A stretch of 64,000 bases of DNA from Palsa-513 sp050010595 (lineage in GTDB: Bacteria > Actinomycetota > Thermoleophilia > Solirubrobacterales > Solirubrobacteraceae), in contig JBEKKS010000007.1 of NCBI GenBank assembly GCA_050010595.1, positions 62,001 through 126,000 on the forward strand, read 5' to 3'. This document shows positions 36,171-45,845 of the stretch, one piece after another; position 1 is the stretch's first letter, and every line of letters begins with the position of its first letter. A program made the position numbers and the translations under genes. Below the pieces are notes generated by a model. It saw only the letters and a list, made by a program, of their open reading frames with translations, ran no database searches and was not told where the DNA came from.

Positions 36171-37055
36171 GTGGCGGTCACCGCCACGTATCCGGATCAC
36201 CTGCGCGAGGCAGTCGACGCCTACCTCGAGCGGCTGAGCTTCAGCGACGCCGCCGACCTGGCTGGGCTCGAGGAGGCGATGCGCTACTCGCTGCTCGCGC
36301 CGGGCAAGCGGATCCGGCCCGTCCTTTGCATGGCGACCGCGGCGGCGCTCGGGCGCGAGCCGGAGAGCGTGCTTGCCCTGGCGGCGGCGCTCGAGCTGAT
36401 CCACACCTACTCGCTGATCCACGACGACCTGCCGGCGATGGACGACGACGAGCTGCGCCGCGGACGGCCGACGTGCCACATCGAGTACGGCGAGAGCGTC
36501 GCGATCCTGGCGGGCGACGCGCTGTACGCGGAGGCCTTCCGTCACCTCGCCGAGCGGCAGGACGGCGAGCCGGCGAACGTGCTCGCAGCGGCCGGGCGGC
36601 TCGCGGCAGCGACTGGCGTGGACGGGATGGTCGGCGGGCAATTCCTCGACGTCGCCGTGCTCGCGCCGGCCGGGCCAGAGGGCCTGCGGCGCCTGCACGC
36701 GCTCAAGACAGGGCGCCTGATCGCGGCCGCAATCGAATGCCCGCTGTTGCTGACTGGTGCGGGGGAGGGTGAGAGAATCCGCTACGGTCAGTTTGCAGCG
36801 GAACTCGGCGTGCTCTTTCAAATCGTGGACGACATACTCGACGTGACCGGAACGGATGCCGCACTCGGAAAGCCGAGCGGTAGCGACGAGCGCCACGGCA
36901 AGCGGACCTACGTCTCCGAGCACGGGCTCGCGCATGCGCGTGAGCTCGCTGCGCGCTCGCACGCGTCGGCACGCGCCGCTCTTACCGCCGCCGCACCTGG
37001 TGGGGCGGGCGAGCTCGAGCAGATCACCGACTTCGTCTATACACGGACCTCATGA
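36171..37055 (+). CDS. ispA: Polyprenyl (farnesyl/geranylgeranyl) diphosphate synthase
   Basis: The 294-residue enzyme has GKRIRPVLC, the first Asp-rich motif DDLPAMDDD and the second motif DDILD, in normal spacing. The two extra residues in the first motif and the IHTYSLIHDDLPAMD context are those of short-chain synthases of the IspA type. It adds isopentenyl diphosphate to allylic primers in the cytoplasm. GTG 36171 begins 2 nt after the preceding stop and the 3' end overlaps dxs by 4 nt, so isoprenoid genes are coupled. Confidence 0.93.
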   Translation: MAVTATYPDHLREAVDAYLERLSFSDAADLAGLEEAMRYSLLAPGKRIRPVLCMATAAALGREPESVLALAAALELIHTYSLIHDDLPAMDDDELRRGRPTCHIEYGESVAILAGDALYAEAFRHLAERQDGEPANVLAAAGRLAAATGVDGMVGGQFLDVAVLAPAGPEGLRRLHALKTGRLIAAAIECPLLLTGAGEGERIRYGQFAAELGVLFQIVDDILDVTGTDAALGKPSGSDERHGKRTYVSEHGLAHARELAARSHASARAALTAAAPGGAGELEQITDFVYTRTS

Positions 37056-39037
37056 GCGATAACGAGAAACGGCTGCTCGACAGCGTCGAAGGCCCGGCTG
37101 ACCTGCACGCCCTGAGCGAGGTCGAGCTCGCCCAGGTCGCGCAGGAGGTGCGCGAGCACATCATCGACACCGTCGGCGAGATCGGCGGGCACTTCGGCGC
37201 GAATCTCGGGACCTGCGAGCTGGCGGTCGCGCTGCACTCGGTGCTCGACTCGCCGCGCGACAAGATCATCTGGGACGTCGGCCACCAGGCCTATCCGCAC
37301 AAGGTCCTGACAGGGCGACGCGACAAGCTTTCGACGATCCGCCAGTACGGCGGGCTCGCGCCGTTCTGCGCGATCCACGAGTCAGAGCACGACATCATCG
37401 GCGCCGGGCACGCGTCCACCTCGGTCGGCTATGCCGTCGGGATCAAGGAGGCAATGCGCCAGGAGCTGTGCGCTGACGGGCGCGTCGTAGCGGTGATCGG
37501 CGACGGCGCGATGACCGGTGGCGTCGCTTTCGAGGCGATCTCGCAGGCAGGCTGGCTGGGCACGCCGATCGTCGTCGTGCTCAACGACAACGGCATGTCG
37601 ATCGCGCCAAACGTCGGCTCGATCTCGCGCTACTTCAACCGCGTGCGGCTGAATCCGAAGTTGTGGCACGCGCGCGAAGGCGTCGAGGGTGGCCTGACGA
37701 AGCTCCCGGCCGGTATCGGTGCCAAGTTCGAGCGCCTCGGGCCGCAGTTCAAGGAGTCGATCAAGGCGTTCTGGGCTCCGGGCCTCTTCTGGGAGGAGCT
37801 CGACTGGGCCTACACGGGCGTGATCGACGGGCATGACGTGCGCGCGCTGCGGATTGCGCTGCGCGAGGCGCTCGCCGCACAGCGGCCTGTAGTCGTGCAC
37901 ATCGCGACCGTCAAGGGCAAGGGCTTTGCGCCGGCCGAGGACGGTGGGCTCGAGGGCATGGAGCGCTGGCACGCGGCGAAGCCGCTGTCGATCGCCAACG
38001 GCAAGGTAACGCCGGCCGTCAAGGCGAGCGGGGCTCCGCGGCCGCCGCAGTACACGCAGGTCTTCGGCGAGGCGTTGCTGGCTGAGGCCCGGCGTGACGA
38101 GCGCGTGATCGGGATCACAGCCGCAATGAACACCGGTACCGGGCTGAACATCCTCCAGCAGGCGATGCCGGAGCGCTATTTCGACGTCGGCATCGCCGAG
38201 CAGCAGGCAGTCCTCTTCGCCTGCGGGCTCGCGCTCCAAGGAGCGCGACCGGTCGCGGCGATCTACTCGACCTTCCTCCAGCGCGCCTACGACCAGATCG
38301 TCCACGACGCCTGCCTGCAGAAGCTGCCGGTCGTCTTCGCGATGGACCGTGCCGGCCTCGTCGGCGATGACGGTCCGACCCATCACGGCGCCTTCGACAT
38401 CGCCTACATGCGTTGCCTACCGAACATCGTGCTGATGGCGCCGCGCGACGAGGCGATGCTCGTGCACATGCTGCACACCGCGATCGCCCACGACGGCGGG
38501 CCGGTTGGGCTCCGTTACCCGCGCGGCGAGGGTGTTGGCGTGCCGTTGCCGGACGTTCCCGAGGTGATTCCGATCGGGACCGGCGAGATCCTGCGCGCGG
38601 CCGCCGGCAGCGAGCCCGCCGGTCGCGTCGCGCTGCTCGGCTACGGCGCGGGCGTTGGTAAGGCGCTTGCGGCGGCAGATCTGCTCGTCGCGGAGGGCAT
38701 CGACGCGACCGTTGCGGACGCGCGCTTCGCCAAGCCGATCGACGGCGGCCTCGTCGCCCAGCTCGCCGCCGAGCACGAGCTGCTCGTCACGGTCGAGGAG
38801 GGAGCGCTCGCCGGCGGCTTTGGCAGCGCCGTTTGGGAGACGCTCAGCGACGCCGGCGGGCCCGCTACGCGCATCATCCGCGTCGGGCTGCCCGACCGCT
38901 TCGTCACGCACGGCGCCCCTGCGCTCCTCTACGAGGAGGTCGGTTTCACGGCGGAGCGCATCGCCGAGCGCATCGTCGCCGCCCTCGCGGCCGAGCCAGA
39001 CCGCCTGCAGGCCGACGAGCCGACAGCGGCGAGGTAG
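37052..39037 (+). CDS. dxs: 1-deoxy-D-xylulose-5-phosphate synthase
   Basis: The 661-residue enzyme makes DXP from pyruvate and glyceraldehyde 3-phosphate, the first step of the MEP pathway. The thiamine diphosphate motif IGDGAMTGG...LNDNGMS is present, as are DVGHQAYPHK and the pyrimidine-domain VGIAEQQAVLFACGLA with the catalytic Glu. Length and all three domains are normal. It starts by ATGA overlap with the prenyl synthase gene. The MEP pathway fits the adjacent tlyA and prenyl synthase only by gene order. Confidence 0.97.
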   Translation: MSDNEKRLLDSVEGPADLHALSEVELAQVAQEVREHIIDTVGEIGGHFGANLGTCELAVALHSVLDSPRDKIIWDVGHQAYPHKVLTGRRDKLSTIRQYGGLAPFCAIHESEHDIIGAGHASTSVGYAVGIKEAMRQELCADGRVVAVIGDGAMTGGVAFEAISQAGWLGTPIVVVLNDNGMSIAPNVGSISRYFNRVRLNPKLWHAREGVEGGLTKLPAGIGAKFERLGPQFKESIKAFWAPGLFWEELDWAYTGVIDGHDVRALRIALREALAAQRPVVVHIATVKGKGFAPAEDGGLEGMERWHAAKPLSIANGKVTPAVKASGAPRPPQYTQVFGEALLAEARRDERVIGITAAMNTGTGLNILQQAMPERYFDVGIAEQQAVLFACGLALQGARPVAAIYSTFLQRAYDQIVHDACLQKLPVVFAMDRAGLVGDDGPTHHGAFDIAYMRCLPNIVLMAPRDEAMLVHMLHTAIAHDGGPVGLRYPRGEGVGVPLPDVPEVIPIGTGEILRAAAGSEPAGRVALLGYGAGVGKALAAADLLVAEGIDATVADARFAKPIDGGLVAQLAAEHELLVTVEEGALAGGFGSAVWETLSDAGGPATRIIRVGLPDRFVTHGAPALLYEEVGFTAERIAERIVAALAAEPDRLQADEPTAAR

Positions 39038-39078
39038 CGGGTGCGCCCCGGCTGGGCGCAGCGGATGAGGATGTCGTA

Positions 39079-39906
39079 ATGGCAGGGCGGAAGCTGAGGG
39101 TGGATGCGTTGCTTGTCGAGCGGGGGCTGTTTGAGTCGCGCGCGCGCGCCGCGGCGGCAGTGATGGCGGGTGAGGTGCGACTCGGGCGTGGCGGCGCGCT
39201 CGTAGAGAAGCCGGGGCAGGCGGTCGCGGCCGACGCTGAGCTGGCAGTCGCCGATGCACCCCGCTACGCCTCGCGCGGTGGGGTGAAGCTCGCGAACGCG
39301 CTCGCCGAGAGTGGTCTCGAGGTCGCCGGCCGGCGCGCGCTCGATGTCGGTGCCTCGACCGGTGGGTTTACCGACTGCCTGCTGCTCGCGGGCGCGGCGC
39401 ATGTGATCGCGCTGGATGTCGCCTACGGCCAACTCGATTGGCGCGTGCGCGAGGATCCGCGCGTCACCGTGATCGAGCGAACCAACGCGCGGGCGCTGTC
39501 GAGCGCGCTGCTGCCTTACGCTCCCGAGCTGATCGTGGTCGACGTGTCGTTCATCTCGTTGCGCACCGTGCTGCCTGCAGTGCTCGCGTGCGCCGCTGCG
39601 CGCTTCGACGCGCTGGCGCTCGTCAAGCCACAGTTCGAGGCCGGGCGCGAGGCTGTCGGCAAGGGCGGCGTGGTCCGCGCCCCGGCCGCGCGCATTGCCG
39701 CGCTGGTCGCGGTCGGCGAGTGGGCGCTCGGCGCGGGCATTGCCGTGCTCGGCTACTGGTCCTCCGGCTTGCCAGGCCCGAAGGGCAATCGCGAGACGTT
39801 CATCCAGCTCGCGGAGGGCGCACGTGACGGAGCCCTCGCCGCGGGCGAGCTCGAGCGGCGAGCGACGCAGGCGGACGCCCCGTCGCAGGAGGCGGGCGGC
39901 GCATGA
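39079..39906 (+). CDS. tlyA: TlyA-family rRNA methyltransferase
   Basis: About 275 residues from ATG 39079. An S4 RNA-binding domain (RVDALLVERGLFESRARAAA) precedes a FtsJ-like methyltransferase with SAM motif ALDVGASTGGFTDCLL and catalytic VKPQFE. In mycobacteria TlyA 2'-O-methylates C1409 of 16S and C1920 of 23S rRNA and sensitises ribosomes to capreomycin. The start was chosen by the S4 domain; the frame is open further upstream inside dxs. Order tlyA-nadK-recN matches M. tuberculosis. The stop overlaps nadK. Confidence 0.95.
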   Translation: MAGRKLRVDALLVERGLFESRARAAAAVMAGEVRLGRGGALVEKPGQAVAADAELAVADAPRYASRGGVKLANALAESGLEVAGRRALDVGASTGGFTDCLLLAGAAHVIALDVAYGQLDWRVREDPRVTVIERTNARALSSALLPYAPELIVVDVSFISLRTVLPAVLACAAARFDALALVKPQFEAGREAVGKGGVVRAPAARIAALVAVGEWALGAGIAVLGYWSSGLPGPKGNRETFIQLAEGARDGALAAGELERRATQADAPSQEAGGA

Positions 39907-40766
39907 GCGCCAGCGGACCGCGGCTCGTCAGCGTGGTCAGCCACGGGCGCCCCGAGGAGACGCAGGGTGCGCTGCGCGAGCTCGGCGAGATTGCCGCGGC
40001 ACACGACGCCGTGCTCGTGCTCGACGCGAACGAGAGCACGAAGTTCTGCGAGGACGGGCAGCCGGTCGGGGTCCGCTGCGGCGAGCGGCTCGAGCACGAC
40101 GTCTTCATGTGCGTCGCACTCGGCGGCGATGGGACCGTCCTGCGCGCGCTGCGCGAGTACGCCCGGACCGGGATCCCGGTGTTCGGCGTCAACTTCGGCG
40201 AGGTCGGCTTCCTCGCGACCGTCGAGCCGGCCGCTGCGTGCGAGGGATTCGAGCTGGCGCTCGCCGGCAAGCTTGATCTGCTCGAGCTGCCGGCGATCGA
40301 GATCGTCACGCCGAACGGCAACTGGAGCGCACTCAACGACGTCGCGGTCCACCGCAAGGTTGGCGGACGCGTGGCGGAGCTCTCCTACGCCCTGACCGGC
40401 GAGGACGTCTCGAGCGTGCGCTGCGACGGGCTCGTGATCGCGACTCCCGCGGGATCGACCGGCTACAACCTCGCCAACGGCGGGCCGGTGCTCGCCTGGG
40501 GCGTACAGGGGATGGTGATGTCGTTCATCGCTCCGCACTCCTTGAGCGCCCGCGCGCTCGTGATCGCGCCGAGCGACGTCCTGACGGTCCACAACAGCTC
40601 GCGCGAGCCACTCGACCTGTTGGTCGACGGTCGCCCGGTGTCGGAGGTTCCGGTAGGTGCCACGCTCGAGGCGCGGTTCGCCCTCGGCGTCGCGACGCTC
40701 GCCCAGATGACCGGTGCGAGCTTCTACAAGCGCCTGCGCGAGAAGTTCGGCCGGCTCGCACGCTAG
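39903..40766 (+). CDS. nadK: NAD kinase
   Basis: The 287-residue enzyme phosphorylates NAD to NADP using ATP or polyphosphate. GGDGTVLRALRE is the catalytic and nucleotide motif; LNDVAVHRK and IATPAGSTGYNLANGGPV follow in family order. ATG 39903 overlaps the tlyA stop by 4 nt. All expected motifs are present and the length is normal. Confidence 0.97.
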   Translation: MSASGPRLVSVVSHGRPEETQGALRELGEIAAAHDAVLVLDANESTKFCEDGQPVGVRCGERLEHDVFMCVALGGDGTVLRALREYARTGIPVFGVNFGEVGFLATVEPAAACEGFELALAGKLDLLELPAIEIVTPNGNWSALNDVAVHRKVGGRVAELSYALTGEDVSSVRCDGLVIATPAGSTGYNLANGGPVLAWGVQGMVMSFIAPHSLSARALVIAPSDVLTVHNSSREPLDLLVDGRPVSEVPVGATLEARFALGVATLAQMTGASFYKRLREKFGRLAR

Positions 40767-40802
40767 TTCCGTCCCCGCGCACTGCTACACCGTCTCGGCT
40801 CC

Positions 40803-42446
40803 ATGCTGCTTGAGCTGACAGTCCAGAACCTCCTCCTGATCGAGGACGCGCGCCTCGAGCTCGCCCCGGGACTCAACGTCCTCACGGGCGAGACGGGCGC
40901 CGGCAAGACCGTGCTTGCCCACGCGCTCGACCTCCTGCTCGGTGGCCGCGCGAAGCCGGGAATCGTGCGTCCAGGCAGCACCGAGGCATACGTGGAGGGA
41001 GTTTTTGAGCTGGCGCACGGGTTCGCGAGCGAGTTCTTCCCGGCGGACGCGCGCGAGGTTGTCCTCGCGCGGCGCGTCGCCGCCGACGGGCGCACGCGCG
41101 CGTATCTCAACGGCCGCTCGATCACGGTCGGCGAGCTGCGCGGGCTCGCGAGTGACCTGCTCTCGTTCTACGGCCAGCACGAGCACCGCAAGCTGATGCT
41201 GGCGGCGGCGCAGCTCGAGATCCTCGATCGCGCTTGCGGCCCGGCGCAGCTCGAGCTGCGGGCACGCTGCGCCGCGGCTTGGGCGGCCGTGCGCGAGGCG
41301 CGCGAGGCGATGGCGCGCCTGCGCGAGCTGGCCGGCGCACGCGAGCGCGAGCTCGACCTGCTCGAGTTCGAGCTCGGCGAGATCGAGCAGCTCGATCCAC
41401 AGGCAGGCGAGCGCGACGAGCTCGCGGCCGAGCGCGACAAGTTGCGCAACGTCGAGAGCCTGCGGCTCGCGGCGGCCGGCGCCGAGCAGGCGCTGGAGGA
41501 CGAGGAGCGCGGCGCTACCGGCGCGCTTTCGGTGGCGAGCGCGAGCCTCGACGGCAGCGGCGAGCATGATCCGGCGCTGGCTGCGCTCGCACAGCGTGCG
41601 CGGGCCCTGCTGCTCGACTCCGAGGATCTCGCGAGCGAGCTGCGCGCCTACCGCGAGGGGCTCGAGGCCGAGCCGGCGCGGCTCGAGCAGATCGAGGAGC
41701 GCCTGGCGGGGCTCGCCCGACTCGAGCGCAAGCACGGCGGCACGATCGAGGCGGTGCTCGCACACGCGGAGCGCTGCCGCGCCAGGCGTGACGAGCTCGT
41801 CGGCGCCGAGGTTGCCCTCGAGGCGGCGCAGGCGCGGCTCGATGGCTCGCTCTGCGAGCACGCGGCGTTGGCTTCGCAGTTGACCGCGGCGCGAGCCGCG
41901 GCGGCGCCGGCGCTGTCGGCCGCGGTCTGCGAGCGCCTCGCCGAGCTGGCGATGGCGGATGCGAGCTTCGCCGTGGCGCTCGTTCCCTGTGAGCCCGGTC
42001 CAGCCGGCGCCGAGCAGGCCCAGTTCGAGATCGCGCCGAACCCCGGTGTGCCGGCCGCACCGCTGCGCGAGGTCGCCTCCGGTGGCGAGCTATCCCGCGT
42101 GATGCTCGCGCTGCTCGGCGCCGCGCACGGAGGCGGGGACGCGACGCTCGTCTTCGACGAGATCGACGCCGGGATCGGCGGTCATACTGCCCGCGCTGTG
42201 GGCGAGCAGCTGCGCGCGCTCGCCGCAGGCCGCCAGATCCTCGCGATCACGCACCTTCCGCAGGTAGCTTCACTCGCGGCCCGCCACTTCACGATCGCCA
42301 AGGACACGAGCGGCGCGACTGCAAGCACGACGGTAACGCGCTTGCACGAGGGCGCGGTGGTCGAGGAGCTGGTGCGAATGCTCGGCGCGGACGAGGATGA
42401 CGACGGGGCGCGCCGCCACGCTCGCGAGCTCCTCCGCGCCGCGTAG
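40803..42446 (+). CDS. recN: DNA repair protein RecN
   Basis: The 547-residue SMC-like protein has Walker A GETGAGKT at the N-terminus, a long Ala/Glu/Arg-rich coiled coil in the middle, the ABC signature VASGGELSRVMLAL and Walker B LVFDEIDAGIGG near the C-terminus. It gathers and processes double-strand break ends. In many bacteria recN is LexA-regulated, but I see no GAAC-N4-GTTC box in the 36 nt upstream, so SOS control, if any, would act from further upstream. ATG 40803. Confidence 0.95.
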   Translation: MLLELTVQNLLLIEDARLELAPGLNVLTGETGAGKTVLAHALDLLLGGRAKPGIVRPGSTEAYVEGVFELAHGFASEFFPADAREVVLARRVAADGRTRAYLNGRSITVGELRGLASDLLSFYGQHEHRKLMLAAAQLEILDRACGPAQLELRARCAAAWAAVREAREAMARLRELAGARERELDLLEFELGEIEQLDPQAGERDELAAERDKLRNVESLRLAAAGAEQALEDEERGATGALSVASASLDGSGEHDPALAALAQRARALLLDSEDLASELRAYREGLEAEPARLEQIEERLAGLARLERKHGGTIEAVLAHAERCRARRDELVGAEVALEAAQARLDGSLCEHAALASQLTAARAAAAPALSAAVCERLAELAMADASFAVALVPCEPGPAGAEQAQFEIAPNPGVPAAPLREVASGGELSRVMLALLGAAHGGGDATLVFDEIDAGIGGHTARAVGEQLRALAAGRQILAITHLPQVASLAARHFTIAKDTSGATASTTVTRLHEGAVVEELVRMLGADEDDDGARRHARELLRAA

Positions 42447-42468
42447 CCCTAGCGCCTAGGATCAGCCT

Positions 42469-43719
42469 GTGGCAGTTCTCGACGTCGATGGCGCTGATGC
42501 GGTCGAGCGGCGCCTCGCCGGCGGGGCTTCGCGCGACGCGCTTGCCGTCGTTCGCGAGCTGACGCGGCACACGCCGCTCCTGGGCTCGGGGACGCTCGAG
42601 GATCGCTGCGGCGGGCGCATCCTGCTGAAGGCCGAAAGCTTGCAGCGCACTGGCTCGTTCAAGCTGCGCGGGGCGCTCGCGAAGCTTGCAAGCCTCGACT
42701 CGCCGCGCGGCGTCGTGGCCGGCAGTGCCGGCAACCACGCGCAGTCGCTCGCCTACGCAGCGCAGCGGCGCGGCGTCCCTTGCGAGGTTTTCATGCCACG
42801 CGAGGCGCCGGTCGCGAAGGTCGCCGCGGTCGGCTCTTACGGCGGCACGATCGTGCTTGGCGGTGACAGCGTCGAGGACTGCGTCGAGGCTGCACGCGCC
42901 CGCGCATCTGTCAGCGGCGCTGTCTTCGTGCACCCGTTCGACGATGCGGAGGTCATCATCGGGCAGGGAACGCTCGGGGTCGAGCTGCTCGACGACGTGC
43001 CGGACCTTGCGATGGTGATCGTGCCGCTCGGCGGCGGCGGCCTCGCCAGCGGCGTCGCCGGCGTGCTCAAGCTCGCGCGCCCCGACGTCAGGGTCGTTGC
43101 GGTGCAGGCGGAGGCGAGCGCCGCTTTCCCGGGCTCACTGGCCGCCGGCGAGCCGATCTCCGTCGCGGCTGCGAGCACGATTGCGGACGGGATCGCCGTC
43201 AAGCGCCCCGGGGTGCTCACGCTGCCACTCGTGGAGCGCTTCGTCGACGAGGTGGTGGTCGTGCGCGACGACGACGTCGCCGAGGCGATGGTGCTGTTGA
43301 TGGAGCGCGCGAAGCTCGTCGTCGAGGGTGCCGGCGCGGTCGGCGCGGCAGCGCTCCTGTCTGGTGCGATCGTCCCTGCCGTCGAGGGCACGACCGTCGT
43401 CGTGCTTTCGGGCGGCAACGTCGACGCCGGGCTGCTCGCGCTCGTTACGCAGCGTCACGAGGCCGCGGTCGGCCGCCGCTTGCGCCTCGCGACGGCGGTC
43501 TCAGATCGCCCGGGTGGGCTCGCCGCGCTGCTGGGCTGCGTCGCTCAGGCCGGCGCGAACCTGCTGACCGTCGACCACGTGCGGGAGGCAGTCGACCTGC
43601 ACGTTCGCCAGACGGGTGTCGTCCTGACGCTCGAGACGCGCGGCGGCGAGCACGCCGAGGAGATCCTCAGGGCGCTGTATGAGAAGGGCTACGCTGTCGA
43701 GCGCCTGGGCGGGGGATAG
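42469..43719 (+). CDS. ilvA: Threonine ammonia-lyase (catabolic/biosynthetic type with ACT domain)
   Basis: The 416-residue PLP enzyme has Lys65 in TGSFKLRGA, the substrate loop GSAGNHAQS, the phosphate-binding GGGGLASGV and a C-terminal ACT domain (about 335-415) starting RLATAVSDRPGG. It deaminates threonine to 2-oxobutanoate. The short single-ACT form is the allosteric type found in many actinobacteria. GTG 42469. It interrupts the conserved recN-steA order and its last 31 nt overlap the convergent sensor kinase gene. Confidence 0.93.
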   Translation: MAVLDVDGADAVERRLAGGASRDALAVVRELTRHTPLLGSGTLEDRCGGRILLKAESLQRTGSFKLRGALAKLASLDSPRGVVAGSAGNHAQSLAYAAQRRGVPCEVFMPREAPVAKVAAVGSYGGTIVLGGDSVEDCVEAARARASVSGAVFVHPFDDAEVIIGQGTLGVELLDDVPDLAMVIVPLGGGGLASGVAGVLKLARPDVRVVAVQAEASAAFPGSLAAGEPISVAAASTIADGIAVKRPGVLTLPLVERFVDEVVVVRDDDVAEAMVLLMERAKLVVEGAGAVGAAALLSGAIVPAVEGTTVVVLSGGNVDAGLLALVTQRHEAAVGRRLRLATAVSDRPGGLAALLGCVAQAGANLLTVDHVREAVDLHVRQTGVVLTLETRGGEHAEEILRALYEKGYAVERLGGG

Positions 43720-45710
43720 AGCGTTTCGTCCTCCACCGGCCGGTCGGCGGGGATCCAGCGCTCGAGGATCGCTCGGAGCTCCTCGCGACGCATCGGCTTG
43801 CTGATGTAGTCGTCCATGCCGCACTCGATGCAGTGCTGGCGATCGCCTTCCATCGCGTGAGCCGTCATCGCGATCACCGGCATGTGTGCGCCGCTTGACT
43901 GCTCGCGCGCACGCAGCTCGCGTGTTGCGTCGTAGCCGTCGAGCACGGGCATCTGACAGTCCATCAGCACCGCGTCGAACTGCGCGTTTGCGAGTGACGT
44001 GAGCGCCTCGCGTCCGTCGCGCGCAACCTCGGCTGCGCAGCCGCAGCGATTGAGCGCGCGGGCGGCGACGATCTGGTTGACGACGTTGTCCTCGACGACC
44101 AGCACCAGCGGCCGCTTCGACCACGTTGGCGCAGGGGTCTCCGGTTCCGCACTGGTCGTATCTGCGAGCTCCTCACAGCTCGGGCATTCGAGCTCGAGCG
44201 CGACGGTGAACGTGCTGCCCTGCCCCGGCTCGCTCGAGGCCGTGACGGTGCCTCCCATCAGCTCGGCCAGCTCACGGACGATCGCGAGGCCGAGGCCGGT
44301 GCCGCCGTAGAACCGCGTCGTCGAGACGTCCGCTTGCGAGAACGGCTCGAACATGTGCTCCATCACCGTGGGCTCGATCCCGATGCCCGTGTCGCTCACG
44401 CTGAGCGCGAGCGCAGCGCGCTGGGCGGGGGTCGTCTGTGAGGCCACCGAAACCGTCACCGAGCCGGCACTGGTGAACTTCACCGCATTCGTGACGAGGT
44501 TCAGGAGGATCTGCTGTAGGCGCCGCTGATCTCCTCGCAGGATAGGCGGCACGTCAGGGCCGATCACGACCTCGAGCTGCACACCTTTCGCGTTTGCGTC
44601 GCCCCGTGGTCCTGCGCAGACCATCTCGAGGACCTCCCGCAAGTCGAACGCGGTCGCGTCGAGATCGACGTGACCCGCCTCGAGCTTCGAGATGTCGAGG
44701 ATGTCGTTGATGATCGCGAGCATCTGCTCGCCCGAGCGCGCGACCTGCTCGGCGAACGCGTACTGCTTCTCATTCAGACCGCTGTCGAGCAGCAGGTCGT
44801 TCATGCCGATCACCCCGTTCATCGGCGTGCGCAGCTCGTGGCTCATGTTCGCGAGGAACGCCGACTTGGTGTTCGACGCCTCGACGGCGCGGTCGTAGGC
44901 ACGCACGAGCTCGGCGGCGACGCGTCTGCGCTCGGTGACGTCGTGATAGATCGCGAGCCGGCATGGACGGCCATCGATCTCGATCACGTTCGCGATCACC
45001 TCGACGTCGATCAGCGTCCCGTCCTTGCACCGCTGGCGCGTGGCGAGTCCGGTCCCAGGCACCCGTCCACGCGTGCTCTCCAGGTGCCCGTGCACGTACT
45101 CGCGGATCTGCTCGCGCTGCTCGGGGACGATCAGGTCGAAGATCGTCATCGCCAGCAGCTCGTCACGGCTATAGCCGTACTTCTCGACGAGCGAGTCGCT
45201 GACCGCTATGTAGCGGTGCGTGTCGCGGTCGGAGGCGGCGACCGGCTGGGGGTTGCGCTCGAACAGCAGCCGGTAGCGCCGCTCGTTCTCCGCGAGCAGG
45301 TCGCGGGTGCGGTCGAGCTCCCGTCTTGCCGCGTTGCGTGCGGTGACGTTCGGCGTGTAGGCCATCCGGCAAGCCCGTCCGTCGAAGACGATGTCTTTCG
45401 AGGTGACGTCTATCTCGATGATCGAGCCGTCCGCCAGGACGTGATGCCAATCGCCCGTGAAGCGGGTCTGTCCCTCGATGGCGTTGGCCCTGTACTCGAG
45501 CCAGCGCGCTGCGTCCGCCGCGGGCATCAGGTCCTGCACCTTCATTGCTTGAATCTCCGCCAGCGTGTACCCGTAGCTCTCGAGTACGGCGTCGCTCACC
45601 GTGACTATCTCGAAGGTCCTACGGTCGTAGACCCACACGGGCACGGGGCTGTGCTTGAACAGCGTCCGGTACTGCTCCTCGCCTGCAGCTGAGCTCAGCG
45701 CTTCAGCCAT
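43689..45710 (-). CDS. Soluble hybrid sensor histidine kinase (PAS-PAS-HisKA-HATPase-REC)
   Basis: The 673-residue protein has no membrane span. Two PAS domains (about 12-130 and 140-265) precede HisKA with His291 in ANMSHELRTPMNG, an HATPase (NLVTNAVKFTSAG, SDTGIGIEP, GGTGLGLAI) and a C-terminal receiver with Asp584 in LMDCQMPVLDGYDATREL. Such BarA/EvgS-like hybrids pass phosphate to an Hpt domain protein; none is near. Signal is probably cytoplasmic, such as a redox or small-molecule cue in the PAS domains. ATG 45710. The 3' end overlaps ilvA by 31 nt. Confidence 0.94.
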   Translation of the reverse strand: MAEALSSAAGEEQYRTLFKHSPVPVWVYDRRTFEIVTVSDAVLESYGYTLAEIQAMKVQDLMPAADAARWLEYRANAIEGQTRFTGDWHHVLADGSIIEIDVTSKDIVFDGRACRMAYTPNVTARNAARRELDRTRDLLAENERRYRLLFERNPQPVAASDRDTHRYIAVSDSLVEKYGYSRDELLAMTIFDLIVPEQREQIREYVHGHLESTRGRVPGTGLATRQRCKDGTLIDVEVIANVIEIDGRPCRLAIYHDVTERRRVAAELVRAYDRAVEASNTKSAFLANMSHELRTPMNGVIGMNDLLLDSGLNEKQYAFAEQVARSGEQMLAIINDILDISKLEAGHVDLDATAFDLREVLEMVCAGPRGDANAKGVQLEVVIGPDVPPILRGDQRRLQQILLNLVTNAVKFTSAGSVTVSVASQTTPAQRAALALSVSDTGIGIEPTVMEHMFEPFSQADVSTTRFYGGTGLGLAIVRELAELMGGTVTASSEPGQGSTFTVALELECPSCEELADTTSAEPETPAPTWSKRPLVLVVEDNVVNQIVAARALNRCGCAAEVARDGREALTSLANAQFDAVLMDCQMPVLDGYDATRELRAREQSSGAHMPVIAMTAHAMEGDRQHCIECGMDDYISKPMRREELRAILERWIPADRPVEDETLYPPPRRSTA

Positions 45711-45845
45711 GAGGCCCTGCGTTGCGCATCGACGGCGACGGGGCGCTGCCGGCAGCCTGCTGCTGACTGCGAAAGCGCACCCATCCTGTTGTATCGACTG
45801 CGTCCGAGTCGCGCTTGAGCAGCCGAGGCCGCGCGGAAGCTGCGA

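Noticed and set aside
40767..40802. LexA box before recN
   Set aside because: No GAAC-N4-GTTC pattern is present in the short intergenic stretch.
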